A DNA stretch of 64,000 bases, taken from the NCBI RefSeq assembly GCF_036669915.1, contig NC_089313.1, positions 2,618,585-2,682,584 of the forward strand, in the 5' to 3' direction. The stretch's first letter is position 1. Each line of letters opens with the position of its first letter. Positions 48,801 to 59,700 of the stretch are shown here, in pieces. The notes below the pieces were generated by a model, which was given only the letters and a program-made list of their open reading frames with translations, did not search any database and was not told the DNA's origin. Made by a program: the position numbers and the translations under genes. This DNA comes from Pocillopora verrucosa (taxonomy: Eukaryota > Cnidaria > Anthozoa > Scleractinia > Pocilloporidae).

Positions 48801-48956
48801 TTTTTTTCAGAGATGCTTGTTGAAGGGTTACAAATTTATTACTGATTTTTTAATGTTATTATTTTTCAGAGTGTGTGGCATGAGAACTCATACAAAGATA
48901 AGACATTCAAACACTGTTTTGGCCTGACTGGACCAGAATTTGCTGGTGCTTTGTAG
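45868..48956 (+). CDS. SPRING1: SPRING, SREBP pathway regulator in Golgi (C12orf49 homologue)
   Basis: SPRING is a Golgi membrane protein that supports SREBP activation by acting with the SCAP and site-1 protease system. Five exons: 45868-45954, 46787-46916, 47449-47600, 48322-48435 and 48870-48956, giving 189 aa (human 205). Exon 1 codes a signal anchor (FVRRWLVAFFIAIGIICIVFI). The luminal part has the family pattern: CRNSIQGALLIVDERGFVC, RKDL, GCC, NNNCCSIYEHCVSCC, then DQFELCLVKCRTSSKSVWHE and a C-terminal CFG. The cysteines match the vertebrate protein. The start was chosen by the hydrophobic anchor and the in-frame phase-0 junction. AATAAA lies at 49409-49414. Confidence 0.94.
46449..46627. 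mobile_element. foldback/MITE family D, copy 3
   Basis: Left AATAAATATCTTACTAACC with ACTGTAAGTTACAG; right GTAACTTACATTATGGACC and GGTAGTGAGAGGTGTATATT. The ends are inverted. It lies in SPRING intron 1, beside a poly-C run (46411-46426). Confidence 0.7.
47069..47280 (+). mobile_element. MITE family A, copy 7
   Basis: Starts GTTAACCCTTTAACTCCC and ends ATTGGGAGTTAAAAGATC. It lies in SPRING intron 2. Confidence 0.8.
48034..48247 (-). mobile_element. MITE family C, copy 4 (inverted)
   Basis: Plus strand TTAACTCTTTACACCCAAG, then TTTCCTTGTAAACATG, ending CTGACAGTTAAAAGGTGA. It lies in SPRING intron 3. Confidence 0.72.
48650..48831 (+). mobile_element. MITE family B, copy 10
   Basis: AAACCTTTTGACTCCTAAG at the left, AAATGATCACCAACAAAGG in the middle, and GTTGAAGGGTTAC at a shortened right end. 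It lies in SPRING intron 4. Confidence 0.7.
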
Positions 48957-50072
48957 ATATTTAGTTAACTTGAAATTAGCAAAGTCAGTACAGAAAAATA
49001 TTCTTGTAAATGAAAAGATATCTATTTTTTTGAAATTGTATTTTATTTGTGCAGAATTTGAAAATGTTATCATCTCATAGGTTTGTCTTTAGGATATTAG
49101 GTTCTTAAAAATTTTTCTAAAATTATCTTGCATTTCATATACCCACATGATAGGTATGCAATATTTTAAGTTTACATATTAGATTCTCATCTAGTCAAGA
49201 CTTTCATTGCATCTCTGTAATCTTTTTTTTTTTATAAAACCTAAGAGACTGACTAGCTTGTAAATATTGATGAAAGATTCTATTCTTTCTATTTATTTCA
49301 GAATAGGTACTGCATGATGTAGATATCAATATTGAGGTGTACACCTATAGAGATGTAATACAAAATTGCAGCACTTCAGTGCTTTTCATTTTTGTTTAAT
49401 TTATTTATAATAAATTACAGTATATCAGTTTATGGAATAAATACATTTTTATTTAGTTTATGTAAATTTGAACAAATAACTACAATTATAATCATTGTTG
49501 ATATCATGATAACCTTTTGCTGCTAATAAGTAGACAGTTTTAAGATCTATCAACTCTTTGGTCTAGAAGTAAGGCAGAAATTAAATCATTAAAAACTGAA
49601 TCATCAAGCGATGAGTGGTGAAGTTCCCGGCCACTACCATTTAGTGTGGTTAAATTCCTGTCTACAAGAGACACTCCTACCAGGCTCTTCTTGGACTAAG
49701 GTATTATTACAATAATCAATACCAGTAACATTTATTGATTTGGAGTGTACATAATCCCAAAGGGAGGATTTGATTACTCTGTATAAATTCTGCATGATGG
49801 AGAATGGGTGTGTTGTTACAGTTGTAGTTTTAAATAATTTCAGGTTCAAACTGGTTGATAGGGGATGTTAATGAGCCTAATAGACATCTTTTATAATGAG
49901 TAGACAACCTTACTCCCTGTGTTACAGTCTGGCCTTGTTTCCAAAAATTTCTAAATTGGGCTCATCTGCAACATTTTGTCTCAAAAATTTTGAAAACGGC
50001 TCAGTGCAAGGCACCCTGCAAAGTGTTGTAAAGAGCATTAGAGCATTTGATCATGATTGTCATCATCGATAT

Positions 50073-50291
50073 TTAATCCTTTGACCCCTCAAGAGTGATT
50101 AGCATCTAATTTCTCCTCACAATATCACCCCTGAATCACACATGAAGGTCATGAGACTATACCAAATGATCAGAAACTAAAGATCTTAAGCTCTTGATTA
50201 TTAAACAAATTCTCCTTGTCAGCACCTTAGAAAATGTATAGAGAACAGTATGGAGAATTGTGCATACTGATGCTAGGGCATAAAGGGTTAA
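50073..50291 (+). mobile_element. MITE family B, copy 11
   Basis: Starts TTAATCCTTTGACCCCTCAA, contains AGCATCTAATTTCTCCTCAC, and ends GGGCATAAAGGGTTAA. Confidence 0.8.
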
Positions 50292-50385
50292 GGATTGTTG
50301 ATGATAATTGTAATATTCCCGGAACAAGAAGGAAACAAAATGTAAAATAATGTAGCTTCAAATGTTTTTAACCTGAAATTTATAT

Positions 50386-50586
50386 TTACCTTTAACTCCC
50401 AAGATCTGACTGTTAATTCTCGCTACACATTTCCCTGTAAATTAGTAATAAGAATTTGGTGTTAGATCAAGATAATAACTTCTACCTGATATGTTTGAGT
50501 ATTCTCATTACCCATTTGTTGGATAGTGTATGGATGTATTAGGGAGAAGTTACATATTAACCACCTCTGGCAGTTAAAGGGTTAAG
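50386..50586 (-). mobile_element. MITE family C, copy 5 (inverted)
   Basis: Plus strand TTACCTTTAACTCCCAAGAT, then TTCCCTGTAAATTAGTAATA, ending GGCAGTTAAAGGGTTAA. Confidence 0.78.
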
Positions 50587-50784
50587 ATAGAATGGATATT
50601 TTGGAGTGATTATTTTAACACCCAAGACTCATCATTTCAAACAGTGAAATTGAATTCAAAACCTTTGTAATGAGAAAATGAGGGCTGGCGGATGATTAGT
50701 CCAAAGAGGAAAGTGGGATGGACATCATTGAAAAGTAAATTCTCACTATAGTAACAAGTTTTCACTTGCCAATTTTCTTTTCAG

Positions 50785-53700
50785 ATAAGAGATGCAATCA
50801 ATGCAAGGCTAGTCACCAAAGTGGAAGCATTTTGCAAAAATTCTCAAACTGAGAGGATTCAGTCTTTGTTGCATCTGCTGGGAAGACAGTTTGTAGAGAC
50901 TTACCTTGGCAGTTTAGCTCTTTATAACCAGGTGAATCCTTTAGATCAAATGAAAGTTAAGAACAATAACACAGGCAGTTGTATATTTAAGAAGTGGTTC
51001 GTTGTCCATTGATTTTAGGGAGAAAGATGAAAAGGATTTCTTGAATGAGAGAATTTGACTCTTTCAAATCATTTCTTTTGCAGACAGTTTTTTTGCATTC
51101 TAAATTTAAACTGAAAGATATTTAAACTAAATAGGCCACCCAAGACAAGTGGGATCTCTCAGATTCTAACAAAGAGGAAGCAGAAGCATGGCTGAAAACA
51201 GCACTTCATGAGATCACAGGAAGTCTTGGGTTACAATGGAGAGAGAGCAGAGATACTGTGTCTGGGGATATGTTGGAGTTTGTTGGGTTTGCTCAGCAAA
51301 CAGTGCATAGAGGAATGGAGAGAGAATTGGCAGCAACAGAACAGAAGGTTGTTCATGATCAAGAAAAGGTGAGAGTTTTTTCAAATTTAGGATAATTTAT
51401 AGGGTCAATTGCAATTTGCAGCTCCTTTCCAGGTACCTGGTAACACTGATTAGATCAGTGGAGGAGAGAAAAAGAGGGTGCTTGGAGTGACCCAGAGTAC
51501 CTCTTAAACTTTTAAAATTATTTTTTGCTTTAATTTCTGCCGTTCTCAAGCTGTATGGTTTATTATCTATACACTGTGCAGCATACACAAGGAGATTGCA
51601 GGGATTTCAAAACAAGCCAATGACTGGTGTTGTTCCACTGGCTACTTGATAACATGTCACTGGTTACTCTGGTCAGAATAATTACCTCTTGGCCCTTCAT
51701 GAAATTTTCATGGTCACTTACTTTTGCTGAGTCTGACACCTACTTCAAAGCATTTTGAAATCCCTGGAGTGATTTTAGTAATTCTTTTATTTGGTACTGT
51801 TTAAAACCAACTGAAAGTACATAACTGTACACTGTATTTTAAGAGTCAATGTACTTGATTTTGCTGTATGTACAACTTAATTGATTGAAGAAGAATAACG
51901 TACAGCTTGTTTTTCTTCACAGAGTTTATCAAACAGTCAAAAGCCAAGTCTCCTTGGATGCAGCCACCAAAGTGAAACTCTTGGCAAAGCTGTGGCTGCC
52001 CTCCTCAAAAGACACCCCTCTCAGCTAGGCCGCATCTGTGAACAACTCCAAGGACGACCATTGACTAATTCCCTGAGACACCTGATTTGGTCTATGAACC
52101 TACAGAGGAATAATCTAGACAGTGTAAACTCCCATGAGGACTTAGAAACTGAAATGGAAGAAATCAGATCTCAGTTTGAAGTGACTCTTTCTTGGGGTTT
52201 AAAAGAACTGGGTGTGTCAAGCGCAGTTCACTCCCCCATAGCAGGGGTGGTAGAAAATGCTGTCTCTGAGGCATACAAATACAGACATGGTTTTCACAGT
52301 GAATTGGTCACTGAGATGCAAATAAGGCTAGTGGTGGAAGCCTTGAATGTGCTGTATGTCTACAATAGGAGTTATGAACCTCAGTATGCCTTGCTTGTGT
52401 ATCCACTGATTGTTAGTGCTCTGAATGAATACAAAGATGCAGGTGTGATGAATGGTTTGTTGTATAGTTAAACTTGTTTTTCTGAATCAAAGTAAAATAC
52501 AATTTAATAATGTTATCCACCATAGCCTAAGCAATTTCATCAAGTCAGTGGTTATCATCTCAAAGTAGGCTCACATGGAATGTTAGAACTTTGTTACAGC
52601 AGACTTCTTTGGTTTAAGAGGCTAAATAGAATTGAGCACATGTACATGTACATGTGGGTTAGAGTCAAATAAGACCAGCAGCTACTTTTTGACAACCATG
52701 TCTGGTTGGTTCCCAGGTTTGCAGGGTTTTAGCAGGGCATCCGCATTGTGGATTCAAGTATTACTGTCATCAGTATTCAGTCATTTTGTACCAAGGGTTG
52801 ATTTTCTTATTTCAATGGCATTTTTAATGGCATATTTTAACCTTTTTTTCAGGAAATTCATCTCAAGATGTGGCTCACAAGCTTGCAATATCCCTGCACC
52901 TTTTGCTCAAAAATTGTTTCCCAACAAGGCTGAAAATCTTCAGCATGGCTGATCATGTCATGCAAAGACTGCAACGTGAAGATGAGGAGCTGTACAATCA
53001 CCTAACTCGTGAAACACTAAAGAATCTGTCTTCTAACCCAAGAGAATTCCTGGTGAATTTTATTCACACAGAGAAAGAGAAGGCCATGTTGGCCGAAAGA
53101 CAGGCAGTGGGAAGTTCATTTGAATCATTGCCATCTGATGCTAAGGAGCTGCTGTCCCACCCTGTTATGTTTATAAGAAAATGGATAGCGGAGGTAGTAA
53201 GGAATGTCTCGTCTTAACCCTTTACACCTGGACATCAGTGTACATGTTCTCCCTACTGTTTTCTATACATTACCTAAGTTGCTGATAAGGAGAATTGCTT
53301 TAACAATCAAGAGCTTCTTTAGTTGGAGATCATTTCCTTTACTCTCATGACCTTAATGTTTGATTCAGGGGTGATACTGTCAGGACAAATTAAATGCTCG
53401 TTGCTCTTAGGGATCAAAGGGTTGTAATATTGATGTACAAGGTTCAAAATGAACAGCATTATAGTACATTGATGCAATATGCATCAAAGATTTTGAAACT
53501 TGCTGAAAATTTTTTGAATTTGAATTTTGCGCAGTGTTTATGGTTTTCAAAGCAGGAGAGTATTGTGACATAGGCATAGTTCTCTCCCTATGTAAATTAA
53601 AAATAGCTCAAGCCATCAAAAGGTAGCTGGAGAATGCTGTTTAGTAGACATATATTTCTCTGATCTCTGCAGCCTTGAGAACACCTTTTTGATCATTTCT

Positions 53701-56700
53701 GTAGGGCTTTGTGGGCATTCTAGGAGTCCATGCTGTCATGCTTGTGTGGGATCAGTGCTTCCTGAGTAACTGGAAGCATAATGTGATGGAGAACACATGT
53801 CTTGTCATTCTCCAGCTCTTGAGAGCACGCATTTTAGAAGCTGAGGGTTACATTGGCATCAGAAGGAGTTTGTTGGATCAACCATCTGAGTTGTTTACTG
53901 TAGATGTTCAGAAAGGACTGTCATACCTGCACAATGGAGGAGCATTAATTGATGTTGGATCACTCAGACAGTGCGTATGGCTGAGTCATAGCTTTTCCTT
54001 TAAGAGTTCAGTTGCTAGGGGACTCAGTTACTTGAGTTAATCAGTGCTTTCACCGAGTGTGCTAGTCAAAGATATCTTTTTGGTGGAGCTTTTTCAGCTT
54101 TGATCAGAAAGCTCCAAATTAAGTGAAGAAAACCAGGCTCCAAGCTAAGTTTTCAACTTATTTATTATCCCTATATAATATGAAATGGATAATTGGGATT
54201 TAGCAATGGACATCCCAAAAGGTGGCTCTTTTTGTCTGCTGTTTCCAGATTGAATTGGAATTTGAAGTGTTGGTTTTCCGAGGGTGGAAAACCAGAGGAC
54301 CTGGAGAAAAACCTTTAGTGCAAGGATTAGAGCCAACAACAAACTTAGCCCATGTGTGACACCAGGTCCAGGAATCAAACCAGAGGTACAGTGGTGGAAG
54401 GCAAGTGCCCTCACCACTGTGCCATCCTTATATGTGATATTATATCCCTGAATGAAGATAAGTGATCGTCTGGGAACAAATTAACCATTCCTCAAACCTT
54501 ATTTACTTATTTTTGTGAACAGTGTCGAGGGCTTAAAGCTAATTTGGAAAGACATTTATTTAATTAAATCAGCCCTTGTAAAGAGAACCCCTGAGGCCCA
54601 CTACTTGAATAAAATGGTGGTTTGGGTTAGACCTCATATAAGTAACTGGCCCTGTATGTTTTTAAAAATGTCTCCTTGTGATGTTTCTGTATTATAGGCC
54701 CACACCTGTCCCGTCACCCTCAGAGTTTGGTGAAACTGTACCCAGCCCAGTACCATCTACGTCTGAATCTAGTCATTCATCACTAACCAGACCAATCAGT
54801 AGACGTTCTACACCCAGGACACCTTTCCAGGCTGATCCTGTGGAATTATGGGTTGAGGCCAAAGCGACATCATCACCCATGGAAGAGACTACTAACTATG
54901 ATTCATTTGATGTGTATATTGATGAAGTGAGGTTTTTACCTGACAATGCTACTATCATAAAGGTGATTGATCTGAGAGAATTCCACCATTACAATAATCT
55001 GTTTGATACAGCTTAGAGTGCCAGTACTTGGGAGGTAGTAAGTTTAATTGATTCCCCATAGTATGGTTAAAACTTTTTTCTGGTGACAAATTGCATGAAG
55101 TCATTGTGTGAAAATTCATGAATTTGCTTGTTAAAATTTACAGAAGTGAATCTGCAGACCTGGTCAAAAGCTTTTGGGACACTTGTACTTCTATGTCCAA
55201 ATGAAATATGTGACTTATATCAAGCTCTGCCCTGTTTCACTCCACCTCCAGTATTGTCGAAAACAACTGCAGCTTTTCTGAATTTTTTTAGGATTCCCAC
55301 CAACATCGCAGTAGAGGGAAATGGGGGTGGGGGCACCATTGGCAACTAGTTTTTCTAATGTTCATCATGAACTGTTTTGCTGTTAATGTCCCAAGTAAGG
55401 GTTTGTAGGGATTGTTGCCCAAAGAAATGGTTTTTTTGCAGTTTTGATCTTTTACTTTTTGCTGATGTAGGTTACTGGTAGTATTTTGGGACTTTTTTGG
55501 AAGACACCTGAGACTTTGGAGATCTCACCCGTTGAGGCATTTCCAATGCTAGATTCATCAGCAAGATGTCCTAAATTTCATTATAAGTACACTGTAAATG
55601 CCCCTGCAAGTGGCATTCCAGAAGAAGTTATGTTGCTGCTGAGAATCTACACACTAGATGTGAACAGTGGAGATTTGATTGTCATTGGAAACAGCATAAT
55701 TAGGATTTTCACTGAAAAATACAATGAGGTACTAGCAAAAGAAATCAAGACATAAATAGACAAGGGTTGCAGATTGAGAAGAAATACAAAGAAAAAACTC
55801 TTATATGCTCCAACTTTAATCTCAGTATTTAAGAACAAGAGTTTCCATAGAGGTGGATGGGGGGGGGGAGGTTTTGGCACAAATGACTTTTTTAGGGGGG
55901 TATACAGATATTTTCTCAAACAACTCACCTGTGTTCTCAGGTTACCAGAAGCAGGATGTTCTTTTTCTCTTACCCCTTACCCCTTCCCCCTTCCCCCCTC
56001 CCCCTTATTACACACAACAAGGATGTATGAGGTAATTCCACATGTGCTCTTTTTAATTTTAAAGAGAAACATTTTATTTTTTCAGTGGCATCTTAATGTC
56101 GGAGGACATCAGCTCCCCTTGAAACATATTCTTCCATCCACTGTGGCCAGACTTACAGAAGAGTCTTTTGATGGCATAACAAAGGTTCCTGTCTGTTCAG
56201 TTCTCATCAGGCTCTTGCCTCATTCAGAGGTTTGTTATGTACATATATATAAACATGTTTACCATGTTGTCAACATTTTTTCTGTTGAAAAGTTCTGATC
56301 ACCGCCATCAAAAAGACCATGAGCTATAACATGATATGTACACAAAGAAAACCATTTACCAGAGCTACATGATGTATATTAATTGGCATCATGTAAAAAT
56401 GTTTCATTGTATTCTATATTTCAGGTGTTCATTGAGGCCCCTGGTTATGCAAGTGGATTCTATGTCAGTGATCGTTGTAAACCCAATGAATCAGAGAGGT
56501 GTATATTCAGAAGGTTCCAAGGCTATCATGCTTATCCTCCAACAGTAAGGGAGGCTGTGCGTGACATCAAAGAAGAGGAAGCAAATCAAGATACAGAAGG
56601 TTTATCTTTGTGTGTTATAAATGTGACATTTTTCTTCCTGAGCAAATGAGATCTAATGTATTTAGATCTTTAACATGAATGGACAGGGTTTGTGTTTGTG

Positions 56701-59700
56701 TTATGTAGTGGGAGAAGAACTGTGTTAAGTAATAAACTGTAAATTATGCCAAGCTGATTTTTTTTGATGAATTTCACTAAAAAGCATCAAATCCATGAAC
56801 ATTCACTCATCTACATGTTTGACAAAATTTTGTCAAATCTGCCATTTACGTTACTGTGGGAAAATGTTTACCACACCTGAATCAAAAATCACTAAGGTCT
56901 TTGAAATGTTTGATTCCGGCTGTGTGGTATCCAGTGAATTGTTCAATCACTAACGCCTTTTGAACACCCTAAATAAGGTGTTTGAAATCATCTCTTTTTT
57001 CAGAGTTTGACCTCGCAAATGATCAAGTTGTCACTCAGTGGTATCAACGAAGGACAAGCAAACACATTTTGATGAGGGAGCCACCCAAGGCAATGGACCT
57101 GATCAAAGTTGTGCAATATAACCAGAAACAGGTAAGTTGGTTCAGTTTGCAGATGGATAAAGGGGGTAATTTTATAAAGAGACTGTGGTGCTGCACTGGT
57201 GGGAGAGTATAACAGGGTGATTAAGTATTATCAACTGAGTTGATGACGTAAATTGGCCATTGTAAAGAGTTTTAAGGCTAATGTTCCAAGTGTTAGCCCT
57301 TTGTTAGAGCGATTGGAGGAAATGTGGGTTGTGTGTGTGTTTATATGCTGACCATGTAGATACACCATTGGTGGGAATGTAGATGATTCTCAAAATCTGA
57401 GAATTATAGTGATCATATGCATGTCTATTTAACAAATAGATTCCAAGTTGCTGTGTGTCTGTTCAGTAATAGATCACAGATGATGTCAAAATGTGGTAAG
57501 AACAAAAAAGTGGCACACAAGGCGTAGCTGAGTGTGTCACTAATGTTCTTACCACATTTTGACGTCCTCTGTTATTTATTACTGAACAGACACACAGCAA
57601 CTTGGAATCTATTTGTTTTATATAATAAAGAATTAAAAAAAGTTTTAATGATGACATCATCTATGTGTCTGTCCTCCAATAGATCATCAGTGAGAACCAA
57701 TCAGAATGTGTGCATAACTGAGCTTATTATATAAAGTGCTATAGACATAATCAGACAGTCACATTTGTAGGTTGCTAGAACTCTCTAAACAATTTGTGGC
57801 TTTTTTTAATTTTCAGGGTCTATCCATAATGGTTGAACAGGCATTTGGCCTTCCAAACACACACTTTGTAAACGCCTTGCTTCATGTGTCTCCTGGACAT
57901 GATGTGCAAGATAAACAAGCAACAGAGGAAGGCCTTGGTGGAGAAGAGAAGGCATTGGTAAAACAACGGGACTTCAACAGCTTCCAGAAATCACCCAAAT
58001 GGATAGACCCATTTATGGTAAGTATCAAATACTTGTGGCCTTTTATGCTGTGATGACCTCTCAATACAGTTATTAGTCTGCAAGAGTATACCAACATTCT
58101 TTTGCAAGACCCTGTGTTGTGAGATCCAATCCCTTAACCCTTTCACATGATTATTCAGATTAATAAACACTACATCTTGTTTCTATACCCTTGTTTCTAT
58201 GTTGTGAGGAGAGAAAGACAACTAATAGAAAGACAACTACTAACTAGTTCTAGTTCCAGCTAGTTCCAACTAGTTCAGTAGTGTTCATAGCTGCAAGGAT
58301 CACTTATATCTCATTTCTTCACCCCAGTGCACATATATAATTTTCATATGTTTCCAGTAATTATTTACCACTTGGAAGGTTTATTTGGATCCAACATTAT
58401 GACCAGCTCCCAGTTGACTTGTTACCTCAGTTGGTAGAGCACTGCACTGGTATCGCAGAGGTCATGGGTTCAAATCCTGTACAGGCCTGAATTTTTTTCA
58501 GGTCTCATTTCAGCTACTAGTTCAGTAGTGTTCATAACTGTGAGGATCACTAATATCTCAGAACTGTTTCAGTTACTAACTGAATAACTTAACTTTCCCT
58601 TCAAGAGTAATCCCATAAGAGTGATTGAGTCGCTCGGCTCAAGTTGAGACTTTTTTCACTCACTGATAAATCTGTCCTCTAAGCCTCATTTTTAATGAAC
58701 ATGAGTTAATATATGTAGTCATATAAAAGATTACTGTAGGAGAGTTGTTATTTACAGTTTAGTAATTTATGGTCAATTGATAGCATGTGATCTATTTGTC
58801 TTGTCTTCCACAGGTGTTTCACCCTCACTGGGATGAAATGACAGTTTTGATAGTAAGGCTGTACTCACTTGATGCATCATACACCCCTCGTGCTGATGGA
58901 GCTGGACCAGGCTCTGTTGCTGATCGAAAAGGAAAGACTTTGACTCTGGTCCCAGCTGGATGGACTGTACTCCAGCTCTTTTCAAAGTACGGCTACTGAA
59001 TATAGGCCCAAGATGCATACATGTATGGGGTTTCAAAACAAGCTCGCAACTGTGAGACACTGACTTTTGCAGAGTCTGATGCCTACTTCAAAACATTTTG
59101 AAACCCCTATATGTACATGTATGGTTGATATGTAAAGTTTACATAAAACTGTACTGTAGTTATGTTATGGGTTAACAATTTGAAAAATGTTGGATTTGTA
59201 ATGATTGGTTCATTTTTTTACTTTTTAGATTCCAGATACATATTACCTTAGGAAAAACTAAGAAATTTAACGTATATAGCCTAATTATCATCACTGTTCA
59301 CATGAAATTAACCCTTGCACTTACAATTTCACCCAACAAAATCATGTCATTGTGTTGATGAAAAAAATTAATGTGATTGAAAGAATTGAATTCGTCCATG
59401 AGGGAATGTTATTTGACTCAACACCAAATTGTCAGGGCTAAGATGATAATTAGAATGAATGGCCATCATTGCGAAAAACTGATATTGAGGTCCTGAGTGT
59501 GAAGGCATAAATTAAACTGTACATGATGATACTATTACTAACACTTTTTTCCAAGAATTGATTGAATTGTTTGTCTTCAATTCACAGGGAGTATGTGAAT
59601 GCTGGAGTGCACTATTTACCCCTCTTTGAAGGGACTCCAAGTGCAGTAAGTCATCTCCTATATCTTTAATTGCTTAAAGGATTAGAGACAGTTGCTATAG

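Larger units (their letters stand above)
48957..50784 (+). other. SPRING 3' UTR and region upstream of the TBC/C2-like gene
   Basis: The SPRING hexamer AATAAA is at 49409-49414. The missing first exon or exons of the next gene should lie here or be very short. A 62-codon frame at 49896-50084 has no suitable donor in phase and was not accepted. Two MITEs (50073-50291 and 50386-50586) fill much of the rest. Confidence 0.5.

Noticed and set aside
49896..50084. 62-codon frame as a possible first exon of the TBC/C2-like gene
   Set aside because: No convincing donor in the phase needed by the 50785 exon, and it runs into a family B MITE.
55774..56298. 174-codon frame after exon 55471-55728
   Set aside because: Only the part from 56086 is exonic; the upstream part is intron with homopolymer runs.
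58425..58487. Functional tRNA-Thr gene
   Set aside because: A and B boxes are present but the acceptor stem does not pair well and the unit is embedded in a repeat; better read as a SINE head.
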